NCBI GenBank assembly: GCA_033795365.1
Contig: JARYGU010000001.1
Coordinates: forward strand, 1-64,000
Direction: 5' to 3'
Origin: JARYGU01 sp033795365
Lineage (GTDB): Bacteria; Pseudomonadota; Alphaproteobacteria; Rhizobiales; Rhizobiaceae
DNA length: 64,000 nt
Shown here: positions 23,161 through 31,027 of the stretch, piece after piece
How the letters are laid out: each line of letters begins with the position of its first letter
Position numbering within the stretch: the stretch's first letter is position 1
Notes under the pieces: generated by a model
Told to the model about the DNA's origin: nothing
Seen by the model: the letters and a program-made list of their open reading frames with translations, nothing else
Databases searched by the model: none
Program-made: the position numbers and the translations under genes

Positions 23161-24710
23161 CAGTGATGCCCCGCCATATGGGCGCCGATCACGCCGATAT
23201 CCGCCCCGCGCGCCGGCGTCTCGTAGACGAGCTTGCCCTCGGAAATGACCATGATGCGGTCGGACATTTCCAGCAGTTCGTCGAGGTCTTCGGAGAGCAG
23301 CAGCACGGCCGTTCCCGAGTTGCGGGCCTTCATGATGCGGGCGCGGATTTCCGCCACGGCCGAGAAATCGAGGCCGAAACAGGGGTTGGAGACGATCAGC
23401 AGATCGACCTTGCCGGTGAGCTCGCGGGCCAGCACGGCGCGCTGTACGTTGCCGCCGGAAAGTGCTGCGATCGGCGAAGACGAGGATGCCGTCTTCACCT
23501 TGAAATCGGAGATGAGTGCGGCCGCGCGTTTCTTCATCGCGCGCTTGGAGAGCCAGATCGCGTCCTTGCCGTCCGGTTTGAGGTCGAAGGTGCGGAAGGC
23601 GAGATTCTCGCTCACCGTCATCTTCGGCGCGCAGGCGTTCTGCAGCGGCTCTTCCGGAATGAAGCGGACGTTGTTCCTGCGGGTCTCCGGACGCGTGGCG
23701 CCGTAGGTCCCGCCATTGACGACGACGTGGCCCGTATCGGCCGGACGCTGGCCGGCGAGGATTTCGGTGAGCTCCTTCTGGCCGTTGCCGGAAATGCCGG
23801 CGATGCCGACGATCTCGCCGGAGCGCACCGTCAGGTCCTCGATCTCGATCGTCTTGAGGCCGGAGCGATCCGGCGCCTTGACCCGGCTGACCTTCAGGAC
23901 GGGCTTTGCGGTTTCCGGCACGGGCAGGCGGCTGTCGAGCTCGGCGAGCTTCACGTCGCCGATCATCATCGCCGCCATGTCGGCGGTGGAAAGCTCGCCG
24001 ATCCTGCCGGTGCCGACCAGTTTTCCGCGGCGCAGGATCGACACCGCGTCGGTGAACTTGGTCACCTCGTGGAATTTGTGGGAGATCATCAGCACGGTCA
24101 GCTGGCCGCGCTCGGTCATGCCGCGCACCAGACCGAGCATTTCGTCGGCTTCGGCGGGCGTCAGCACCGAGGTCGGCTCGTCGAGCACGAGGAAGGAGCG
24201 GCCGAGATAGAGCTGCTTGACGATTTCCAGCTTCTGCTTTTCGCCGGCCGCAAGCTCGCTCACCGGCCGATCGAGCGGGATCTTGAACGGCATGCGCTCC
24301 ATGAACGCGGCGAGTTCCTTGCGCTCCTTCACCCAGTTGATGACGGCGGGCACCTCGGCGCGGCTGATGACGAGGTTTTCCGCCCCGGTCAGGGAGGGAA
24401 CCAGCGTGAAATGCTGGTAGACCATGCCGAGCCCGTAGGTCGCTGCGTCCTTCGGCGAGGCGATCGCCACCTCGCGGCCGTCGACCGAAAGCGAGCCGGA
24501 GGTCGCGTGATAGAAGCCCATGATGCATTTGACGAGCGTCGATTTTCCCGCGCCGTTTTCGCCGAGCAGCGCATGGAACGAACCGGCCGGCACGCTGATC
24601 GAGACATTATCCAGAGCAGTGAAGCTGCCGAAACGCATGGTCATGCCAAGCGTCTCGATGCCGACCGCCTTGCCGGTCTGCGGGAGGGGCGTATCGCGGA
24701 CGGTGTTCAC
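23160..24710 (-). CDS. Double-cassette ABC transporter ATPase of the BMP/nucleoside-uptake type
   Basis: A 516-residue ATPase with two fused nucleotide-binding domains. The first has Walker A GENGAGKST, a degenerate signature (ELAAGEKQKLEIVK) and Walker B FLVLDEPTSVLTP. The second lacks a canonical Walker A (GISGNGQKE) but keeps the signature ALSGGNVQRAV. This asymmetry is normal in YufO/RbsA-type ATPases. Start GTG 24710 follows AGGAGAG and is preferred over a longer frame. It works with the two permeases and the BMP binding protein of the operon, although it is encoded between atzD and the second cysteine hydrolase. Confidence 0.9.
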   Translation of the reverse strand: MNTVRDTPLPQTGKAVGIETLGMTMRFGSFTALDNVSISVPAGSFHALLGENGAGKSTLVKCIMGFYHATSGSLSVDGREVAIASPKDAATYGLGMVYQHFTLVPSLTGAENLVISRAEVPAVINWVKERKELAAFMERMPFKIPLDRPVSELAAGEKQKLEIVKQLYLGRSFLVLDEPTSVLTPAEADEMLGLVRGMTERGQLTVLMISHKFHEVTKFTDAVSILRRGKLVGTGRIGELSTADMAAMMIGDVKLAELDSRLPVPETAKPVLKVSRVKAPDRSGLKTIEIEDLTVRSGEIVGIAGISGNGQKELTEILAGQRPADTGHVVVNGGTYGATRPETRRNNVRFIPEEPLQNACAPKMTVSENLAFRTFDLKPDGKDAIWLSKRAMKKRAAALISDFKVKTASSSSPIAALSGGNVQRAVLARELTGKVDLLIVSNPCFGLDFSAVAEIRARIMKARNSGTAVLLLSEDLDELLEMSDRIMVISEGKLVYETPARGADIGVIGAHMAGHH

Positions 24711-24711
24711 G

Positions 24712-25767
24712 TCAACTCTCCTTTTCGACGATGATGGCGACGGGACCGCCGCCGGAGGGTCCCTGGTGTTCGGCGCCGCCCGAGACATAGAGGTCGGTCA
24801 TGCCGAAGAGACCGGCCAGAACACCGCCGACGAAGGCGCGGGCATGGCGTGTGCCGGAAATATCGGAATCGTCCAGCATTGTGTGGCGGCGGCCGGCGAT
24901 CTTGCCGGACGGATCGGGTTCGGCCTTGGCAAGCACCGCCATCAGCCGTGCCCTTTCGGGCAGGCGATCGCGGGCCTGGCGAACGGAGGCGGAATCGATG
25001 GCATTCTGCATGACGGCGTGGGCGATCGACAGCGGGCCGGACCAGCCTGCACCCATGCCGAGCACGACGATCTCGTGGTCGGTCAGTTCGACGCCGGCCG
25101 ATGTGGAGGCGCAGCGGGAAAATAGGTCGTAGCGCGTGCAGATGTCCTCATCCGCCATCGTCTCCGGATCCGCTTCGCCAAGCGCCACGGCCACGCCGAG
25201 CGCCGATGCGCCGCGCGAGAGGCCCATGGATTTCAGCGTGTCGCGGGTTGCGACGGTTTCACCGGCGGCCTCGGCGGCGGCGATGCGGGAAAGCGTCAGG
25301 AGCGGACATTTGATCTGCACGAAATGCACGTCGGAAGGATTGTCGATGCCGGCATCCCTCATCGCAGCCCTGACGCCCTCGGCGACCAGCAGAACCTGCT
25401 CGCGCCGGCCAAGATGGCGGGCAGGAAGCGGCGGGGTGCGGGCGGTGCCGATGGCAAGCGCGCGTTCGGCCGGCGCATCGCTGGCTTCGCGGGCAAAGAC
25501 GGTCCAGTGCGGCGACAGCGCACCCTCCGTGCCGCCGGACATGACGAGCGAGACGCCCTCGACGCCATAGCGCGCGAACAGGTTCTCGAAACTGCGCGTG
25601 GCATAGCCGCGGGTGAAATCGTTGACGCAGCCGTTACCCTCCGTCTTGCCCAGAACGGCGACGACGTGTTGCGGCTTCAGCCCGGCGGCGAACAGCGCCT
25701 CGACGCCGGAGACGTCATCCGGCCCGTCGGCGGGCACGCGATAGACATGGGCACGCAAGGACGGCAT
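24712..25767 (-). CDS. atzD: Cyanuric acid hydrolase/barbiturase-family ring-opening amidohydrolase
   Basis: A 351-residue protein of the rare AtzD/TrzD/barbiturase fold, built from three similar domains that each contribute a Ser and a Lys. Lys41 (VLGKTEGNG) and Ser77 (VMSGGTEGAL) belong to the first, Lys in VQIKCPLLT and Ser in STSAGVEL to the second, and SGGAEHQGPSGGGPVAI closes the third. Cyanuric acid hydrolase opens the triazine ring to carboxybiuret, which decarboxylates to biuret. Biuret hydrolase and allophanate hydrolase in the same operon favour cyanuric acid over barbiturate. It overlaps the biuret hydrolase stop by 1 nt. Confidence 0.88.
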   Translation of the reverse strand: MPSLRAHVYRVPADGPDDVSGVEALFAAGLKPQHVVAVLGKTEGNGCVNDFTRGYATRSFENLFARYGVEGVSLVMSGGTEGALSPHWTVFAREASDAPAERALAIGTARTPPLPARHLGRREQVLLVAEGVRAAMRDAGIDNPSDVHFVQIKCPLLTLSRIAAAEAAGETVATRDTLKSMGLSRGASALGVAVALGEADPETMADEDICTRYDLFSRCASTSAGVELTDHEIVVLGMGAGWSGPLSIAHAVMQNAIDSASVRQARDRLPERARLMAVLAKAEPDPSGKIAGRRHTMLDDSDISGTRHARAFVGGVLAGLFGMTDLYVSGGAEHQGPSGGGPVAIIVEKES

Positions 25768-26468
25768 CAGGGCAGGGCCTCGATCAGTGTCTTGGAATTG
25801 GAAACCGAACCGAAGACGCCGCCTTGCATCTTGACCATCTTGATCGCGGCGAGATGGTTGCCGTAGTCGGTCGCGCCGCAGCAGTCTTCCAAGAGCAGGC
25901 ACTCGAAGCCCCGGTCGTTCGCCTCGCGCATGGTGGTGGAGACGCAGACGTCGGTCGTAATACCGGTCAGGATGATGTTCTCGATGCGCTTCTGGTTGAG
26001 GATCAGTTCGAGGTCGGTGGCGCAGAACGAGCCCTTGCCCGGCTTGTCGATGATCGCCTCGCCTTCGATCGGATAGAGTGCCGGAATGATGTCCCAGCCG
26101 GGCTCCCCGCGCACCAGGATGCGGCCGCAGGGGCCGGGATCGCCGATGCCGGCGTTGATGCGCTGCGAGCGCCAGCGCTTGTTGGCCGGCAGGTCGGCGA
26201 GGTCCGGGCGATGGCCTTCGCGGGTGTGGATGATGTGGTAGCCTTTTGCGCGCATGGCGGAGAGGACCTGTCTGATCGGCTCGATCGGCGCCTGAACGAG
26301 CGAGAGGTCGTAGCCCATGTGGTCGACATAGCCGCCCTTGCCGCAGAAGTCGGTCTGCATGTCGATGATGATCAGCGCCGTGTTGTCGGGTCTCAGCTTG
26401 CCGTTATAGGGCCACGGATAGGGATCGGCGTCGATAAAATGCCCTTTGGTCTCGGCCATCGCGTCCAT
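25767..26468 (-). CDS. biuH: Biuret hydrolase (isochorismatase-like cysteine hydrolase)
   Basis: A 233-residue cysteine hydrolase converting biuret to allophanate and ammonia. The triad falls exactly at Asp36 (LIIIDMQTDFCG), Lys142 (IIDKPGKGSF) and Cys175 (GITTDVCVSTTM), the numbering published for BiuH of Rhizobium leguminosarum. The N-terminal extension ending DPYPWPYNG and the block GGYVDHMGYDLSLVQAPIEP also match my memory of that enzyme. The ATG at 26468 follows AGGAGA. It feeds AtzF in the same operon. Confidence 0.92.
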   Translation of the reverse strand: MDAMAETKGHFIDADPYPWPYNGKLRPDNTALIIIDMQTDFCGKGGYVDHMGYDLSLVQAPIEPIRQVLSAMRAKGYHIIHTREGHRPDLADLPANKRWRSQRINAGIGDPGPCGRILVRGEPGWDIIPALYPIEGEAIIDKPGKGSFCATDLELILNQKRIENIILTGITTDVCVSTTMREANDRGFECLLLEDCCGATDYGNHLAAIKMVKMQGGVFGSVSNSKTLIEALP

Positions 26469-26496
26469 CGTCTTTTCTCCTGTTTCGCGAGCCGAT

Positions 26497-27513
26497 CTAT
26501 TCGGCAGCAGGTTTGAGGGCTTCGCCGTAACGGCGTACGGGCTTGTCGAAACCGCAGGACGTGCCGTCGGTCACCTTCACCTGCGCCTCCCAGGGCAGGC
26601 GGTATTTGCCGGCGACGAGATCGTGCATGTAGCTGTAGGGCGCATCGCCCGCACCGCCGGCGACGGCCACGTAGCCGCGATGGCCGAACTGGTAGATATT
26701 GTTCTCGACGCCCCAGCCGAGCCTAGCTTCGCGGATGAGGTCGGGGCGCACCTCGGCGGTGATGATCTCGTTGACCCGGCCGGACGTGCCGTGAGCGATG
26801 ATCGTGCCGTCGAAATTGCAGATCATGCCTTCGCCCATGGAATCGAACGTGCCGTCCGAACCGCACATGCACACGCTTGCCGTGACCATGAGGTTGCAGA
26901 AGGCGTTCGACTGATTGGTGAAGCGCCAGGCTTCGCGGATCGGCGCCGTATAGCCGGCGGTGCGGATCATGATCTCGGCGCCCTTGTAGGCACATTCGCG
27001 GGCCATTTCCGGAAACATGCCGTCATGGCAGATGATCAGCGCGAGCTTGGCGCCCTTCGGACCGTCGATCACCGGGATGCCGAGATCGCCCGGTTCCCAG
27101 GGCTCGACCGGCACCCAGGGATGCATCTTGCGGTAATAGAGCTTGAGCTCTCCCTGGTCGTCGATGACGATGCCGGAATTATAGGGCATGCCGCCCGGGT
27201 TCAGCTCCATGATCGAGAAGCAGCCCCAGATCGCGTTGTCCCTGCAGGCCTTTTTGAAGGCTGCGACCTCCGGCCCGTCGAGCGTGCACATGATCTCCGG
27301 ACTGATGTCCATGGAAAGGCCGTGCAGCGCGTATTCGGGAAAGACGACGAGGTCCATGCCAGGCTGGTTACGCCGCGCCTTGGCCACCAGATCGACGATC
27401 ACCTGCGTCTGCCTCGCGAGGTCCGCCCTGGTGACGGTCACCGGCAGCTGAAGCTGCACGAGGCCGATGCCGACGCCATGTTCGGATTTGTTGAGGCCGC
27501 CCAAGCCATTCAT
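26497..27513 (-). CDS. Formamidase-like aliphatic amidase, nitrilase superfamily
   Basis: A 338-residue nitrilase-superfamily amidase resembling AmiF formamidase. The Glu-Lys-Cys triad is Glu in VVFPEYALHG, Lys in KLYYRKMHPWVPVEPW and Cys in LIICHDGMFPE. Length and the C-terminal YRYKLPW-like region (GKYRLPWEAQVKVTDGTSCG) fit AmiF. AAAGGAG precedes the ATG. It lies between the importer permeases and biuret hydrolase. Its place in triazine breakdown is not established; it may add a substrate such as formamide or another short amide to the same nitrogen-scavenging operon. Confidence 0.85.
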   Translation of the reverse strand: MNGLGGLNKSEHGVGIGLVQLQLPVTVTRADLARQTQVIVDLVAKARRNQPGMDLVVFPEYALHGLSMDISPEIMCTLDGPEVAAFKKACRDNAIWGCFSIMELNPGGMPYNSGIVIDDQGELKLYYRKMHPWVPVEPWEPGDLGIPVIDGPKGAKLALIICHDGMFPEMARECAYKGAEIMIRTAGYTAPIREAWRFTNQSNAFCNLMVTASVCMCGSDGTFDSMGEGMICNFDGTIIAHGTSGRVNEIITAEVRPDLIREARLGWGVENNIYQFGHRGYVAVAGGAGDAPYSYMHDLVAGKYRLPWEAQVKVTDGTSCGFDKPVRRYGEALKPAAE

Positions 27514-27525
27514 TGGAAAACTCCT

Positions 27526-28455
27526 TTATTTCGTGAGCGACAGCGCGCCCGGCGCACCCGTCAGCGAGCGGGTGGGGGAGGACGTGACGATCAGGATGAT
27601 GAGGGTGAGCACGTAAGGCGCCGCGTAGAAGAGGTAGTAGCCCTGCGTGACGCCGATGGATTGCAGCGCGGGGCCGAGCGCTCCGGCGCCGCCGAAGAGC
27701 AGGGCGGCGAGGAAGCAGCCGATCGGGTTCCAGCGGGCGAAGATGACGAGCGCCACGGCCATCAACCCTTGCCCGGAGGAAATGCCTTCGTTCCAGGAGC
27801 CCGGATAATAAAGCGAGAGATAGGCGCCGCCGATTGCCGCCAGAGAGCCGCCGGCCGCGGTTGCCAGCAAGCGCACCGTATCCGGATTGATCCCCATGGC
27901 CCGGGCCGCATCCGTGCTGTCGCCGACGACACGCAGGATCAGGCCGATCCGCGTGTTCCTGAACGCCCAGAAGAGGAAAAGCGCCAGTGCTGCTCCGAGG
28001 AAGAACAGCACGTTGATGTTGAGTGCCGCCTGTACCTGAGGGACCGTTGACCAGCCCCCGAGCGGGATCGAGGGCAGTTTCGGCGCGGCCGGCTGGATGA
28101 AGGGTTTTCCGAGGAAAAACGCGAGGCCCAGACCGAATTGCATCATGGCGATGCCGATCGCGATGTCGTTGACCTTCGGAAACCTGCAGATCCAGCCGTG
28201 GATCAGGCCGAAGACCGAACCGGTTGCCATGGCGGCGAGCACGCCGAGCCAGGGGGAGCCTGTCAGCACGGCGACCGCGTAAGCCGTCATCGCGCCGAAG
28301 ACGAGCGTGCCTTCAAGCCCGAGATTGATGCGGCCGGAGCGTTCGGTGATCGTCTCGCCGAGCGAGACGAAGATGAACGGGGTGGAGACGCGGATGGCGC
28401 CGGCGAAAATCGCCAGAGGCACGCCCCAGATGCCGATGCCTGTCTCTTCCATCAT
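27526..28455 (-). CDS. ABC transporter permease, BMP/nucleoside type (YufQ-like)
   Basis: A 309-residue multi-span permease of the branched-chain/ribose-type superfamily. Segments include PFIFVSLGETITERSGRINL, FPKVNDIAIGIAMM and a TRIGLILRVVGDSTDAARAMG cytoplasmic loop, as in YufQ partners of BMP-family importers. Two tandem ATGs (28455, 28452) follow AAGGAG; the second has the better spacing. It overlaps the upstream permease by 4 nt. Confidence 0.88.
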   Translation of the reverse strand: MMEETGIGIWGVPLAIFAGAIRVSTPFIFVSLGETITERSGRINLGLEGTLVFGAMTAYAVAVLTGSPWLGVLAAMATGSVFGLIHGWICRFPKVNDIAIGIAMMQFGLGLAFFLGKPFIQPAAPKLPSIPLGGWSTVPQVQAALNINVLFFLGAALALFLFWAFRNTRIGLILRVVGDSTDAARAMGINPDTVRLLATAAGGSLAAIGGAYLSLYYPGSWNEGISSGQGLMAVALVIFARWNPIGCFLAALLFGGAGALGPALQSIGVTQGYYLFYAAPYVLTLIILIVTSSPTRSLTGAPGALSLTK

Positions 28456-29582
28456 TGGCTCCTTTTCCAGAGGTCGGGATTGAAGATCCTGAAGCGGCCG
28501 TAGAAGGTCTCGCAGAAGAGGATGACGACGAAGAGCGTGCCCTGCAGCACCAGCACCGTCGCATCCGGCAGGCCCATGCGCCGCTGGATCAGTCCGCCCG
28601 AGGCATCGATGCCGCCGAGCAGGATCGCGACCGGGATGATCGCCAGCGGATTGTGGCGGGCGAGGAAGGCGACGAGGATGCCGGTATAGCCGTATCCGGC
28701 GGCGAGCGAGGCATTGGCGCTGCCCTGCACGGCGGCCACCTCGATCATGCCTGCGAGACCGGCAAAGCCGCCGGCGATCGCCGTGAAACCGACGATCAGC
28801 CTGCCGACCGGCAGACCCTGGATCTGCGCGGCGCGGACATTGCCGCCCGCGATGCGGGCCGCGAAGCCGTAGCTGGTGATTTCGATCAACGCCCATGACG
28901 CCAGACAGGCAATGACGCCGATGACGAGACCCCAATGGACATCCATGCCGGGGATGTTGCCGAGCGTGTATTGCGCCGGAAGCGGCGCGGTGGAGGGCTT
29001 GTTGAGGCTGGCGGGATCGCGCAGCGGCCCTTCGACGATCTGGTTCATCAGCGCGATCGCGATATAGGCGAGCAGGAGGGAGGAAATGGTCTCGTTGACG
29101 CCGCGATAGTGGCGCAGGAAGCCGGCAAGCCCGATCCAGGCGCCGCCGACCAGTATGGCTGCCGCGGCCATCAGCACAAGGACGGCGAGCGGAGGCAGGA
29201 CGCCGACGGCCGGAAGCGCAATCGCCGCTGCCGCCACGCCGCCCAGCACGACCGCGCCTTCGCCGCCGATATTGATGAGCCCGAGGCGGGCCGGCAGCGC
29301 CACGCACAGCGCGGTCAGGAGCAGGGGAGCGGCACGGGAAAGGCTGTTTTGGATGGAGAACCAGCTTCCGAAGCCACCCGTGTACATGAGCTGGAAGAGG
29401 GCGAAGGGCGACTTGCCGATCGCCAGGATGAACAGGGAGAAGAGCGTCAGCCCGATCAGGATCGCGCAGAAGCCGATCGCGACGGGCTCCGCCCGCCGCG
29501 CCAGCCATTCGAGGAGAGGGCGGAAGGACGCCTGGCCGCCCGCCGTGATGGATAATCCCGGATCTCTTGCTTCGACCGTCAT
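28452..29582 (-). CDS. ABC transporter permease, BMP/nucleoside type (YufP-like)
   Basis: A 376-residue membrane protein with about ten hydrophobic segments. The YufP-type features are a long N-terminal leader, SLSRAAPLLLTALCVALPAR, GLINIGGEGAVVLGG and the SYGFAARIAGGNVRAAQIQG coupling loop. It lies 36 bp after the binding protein and overlaps the second permease. It forms the translocation pore together with the protein at 27526-28455. Confidence 0.88.
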   Translation of the reverse strand: MTVEARDPGLSITAGGQASFRPLLEWLARRAEPVAIGFCAILIGLTLFSLFILAIGKSPFALFQLMYTGGFGSWFSIQNSLSRAAPLLLTALCVALPARLGLINIGGEGAVVLGGVAAAAIALPAVGVLPPLAVLVLMAAAAILVGGAWIGLAGFLRHYRGVNETISSLLLAYIAIALMNQIVEGPLRDPASLNKPSTAPLPAQYTLGNIPGMDVHWGLVIGVIACLASWALIEITSYGFAARIAGGNVRAAQIQGLPVGRLIVGFTAIAGGFAGLAGMIEVAAVQGSANASLAAGYGYTGILVAFLARHNPLAIIPVAILLGGIDASGGLIQRRMGLPDATVLVLQGTLFVVILFCETFYGRFRIFNPDLWKRSQ

Positions 29583-29618
29583 GGCGCTTTTCCTCGACGT
29601 TGCGGGAAGGATGCCGTC

Positions 29619-30746
29619 TCAGGACGTGGAGCCGATGACGCCTTCGACGAGGTAGTCCATGCTTTCCAGCTCGATCGCATCCTCGGCGAAGCTCTTGTCG
29701 GCGGCGACGACCACATTGCCCTTGTGGTCCTTGAGCGGCCCCTTGAAGACGGAGAAACCGCCCTTCATCATCTCCGCATGCGCGGCTTCGAACGCCTTGC
29801 GGCCTTCTTCCGGAACACCGGGACCGAGAGGGCTCATCTTGACGAATCCGTCCTTCAGCCCGCCGCGCAGGAAATTCGGCAGCGGCTCGCCGGCCTGCAC
29901 CGCCTTGACGAAGCCGGTATAGACATTGCCCCAGGCCCATTCGGCGCCGGTCAGGTACTTTTCCGGCGCGAGCGGGCTCTGGTTGGCATGGTAGCCGCAG
30001 ACGAAGGCGCCACGCCCGGCGGCGGTCTCGACCACCACCTTCGGACTGTCGACATGGCAGGTGATGACGTCGGCGCCCTGGTCGATCAGCGCATTGGCGG
30101 CCTCCGCCTCCTTGACGGCGAGCGACCATTCGCCGGTGAAGATCACCTGGCAGGTGATGGCCGGATCGACCGAGCGGGCGCCGAGAAGGAAGGAATTGAT
30201 ATTCTGCAGCACCTGCGGAATGGGCTTGGCGGCAACGAAGCCGATCTTCTTGCTCTTCGTCGCATGGCCGGCGGCGATGCCGTTCAGATACTGACCCTGG
30301 AAGATATAGCCGAAATAGGAACCGGTATTGGCCGGGTGCTTGCCTTCCTGCCAGAGGCCGCCGCAATGACGGAACTGCGCATCCGGATATTTCGCGGCGA
30401 CGGAGAGCATGTGCGGATCGAAGTAACCGAACGAGGTCGGAAAGAGCAGGCCGGCCCCGTCGAGATTGATCATCGACTCCATCGTCTTCTGGACATCGAC
30501 CGTTTCCGGGACATTTTCTTCCTCGACCAAGGTAACGCCCGGCATGTCCCGGATGACAGCGGCACCCTCCGCATGCGCCTGATTGTAGCCGTAGTCGTCC
30601 TTCGGGCCGACATAGACGAAGCCGACGGTCAGCTCCGCCTGGGCGAGTGCCCTCCGGCCGAAGAAGCCCGGCGTAACGCCGGCCACCGCGCCGGCGGCGG
30701 AAACCTGAAGGAAATTGCGGCGATTCATGGAAAGGAGTTTGGTCAT
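29619..30746 (-). CDS. BMP-family ABC transporter substrate-binding protein
   Basis: A 375-residue periplasmic binding protein of the BMP (basic membrane protein) family. The Tat-like signal MNRRNFLQVSAAGAVAGVTP runs to ALAQAEL. The mature protein begins TVGFVYVGPKDDYGYNQ, a BMP hallmark, and has GLLFPTSFGYFDPHM and NTGSYFGYIFQGQYLNG. BMP proteins bind nucleosides or purine-like rings, so cyanuric acid or a related oligo-urea is a plausible ligand here. ATG 30746 follows AGGAG. First gene of the operon, about 40 nt after a sigma-54 promoter. Confidence 0.88.
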   Translation of the reverse strand: MTKLLSMNRRNFLQVSAAGAVAGVTPGFFGRRALAQAELTVGFVYVGPKDDYGYNQAHAEGAAVIRDMPGVTLVEEENVPETVDVQKTMESMINLDGAGLLFPTSFGYFDPHMLSVAAKYPDAQFRHCGGLWQEGKHPANTGSYFGYIFQGQYLNGIAAGHATKSKKIGFVAAKPIPQVLQNINSFLLGARSVDPAITCQVIFTGEWSLAVKEAEAANALIDQGADVITCHVDSPKVVVETAAGRGAFVCGYHANQSPLAPEKYLTGAEWAWGNVYTGFVKAVQAGEPLPNFLRGGLKDGFVKMSPLGPGVPEEGRKAFEAAHAEMMKGGFSVFKGPLKDHKGNVVVAADKSFAEDAIELESMDYLVEGVIGSTS

Positions 30747-30785
30747 CGGAATGCTCCTTGGGCGCACGGCCGGTTAAACGGGACA

Positions 30786-30880
30786 CGAAAAGTGTATGCA
30801 ATGTGCGTGCCAGAAATTATCTTATTGTTTTACAATAGTTATTTCTGAATGTGGAATTCAATTTTCGAAAAGTGCATACA
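30786..30880. promoter_or_regulatory. Pair of CGAAAAGTGyATrCA motifs, candidate GntR operators
   Basis: CGAAAAGTGTATGCA (30786-30800) and CGAAAAGTGCATACA (30866-30880) are direct repeats 80 bp apart, each containing TGTATGCA or its reverse complement. The first overlaps the -12 element of the sigma-54 promoter, where a bound FCD-type GntR protein would block transcription. A palindrome TATTGT-TTT-ACAATA (30823-30837) lies between them. The same 8-mer recurs at 31048-31055 and 32048-32055. Confidence 0.55.
30798..30812 (-). promoter_or_regulatory. Consensus sigma-54 (RpoN) promoter of the cyanurate/biuret operon
   Basis: The minus strand reads TGGCACG (30812-30806), four bases, then TTGC (30801-30798) followed by A. 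This fits TGGCACGN4TTGCW exactly, with GG and GC separated by 10 nt. The expected transcription start is near 30786, leaving a 40-nt leader before the binding-protein ATG. Sigma-54 dependence implies nitrogen control through NtrC or another enhancer-binding protein. No NtrC box was recognised by eye. Confidence 0.75.
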
Positions 30881-31027
30881 GATTGATCGAAATTAAGCCT
30901 AAGAAATAATCACGTTGTATTTTTTCATCATAATTAGAGGAGGATGAGTGGAGGGCGGCTTCACTGATCAAATCCGCGAAGCCTCGAAATCGATCAGTTA
31001 CAACATATTCCGTTCGATATTTGACTT

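Noticed and set aside
23163..24734. A 523-codon plus-strand open frame
   Set aside because: Antisense to the double-cassette ATPase; composition is Arg/His/Gly-rich with no recognisable domain, typical of antisense frames in GC-rich DNA.
27526..30801. A continuous minus-strand open frame of about 1,090 codons
   Set aside because: It joins the real permease frame (27526-28455) to non-coding frames of the upstream permease and binding-protein genes, which have clear family-matching proteins in another frame.
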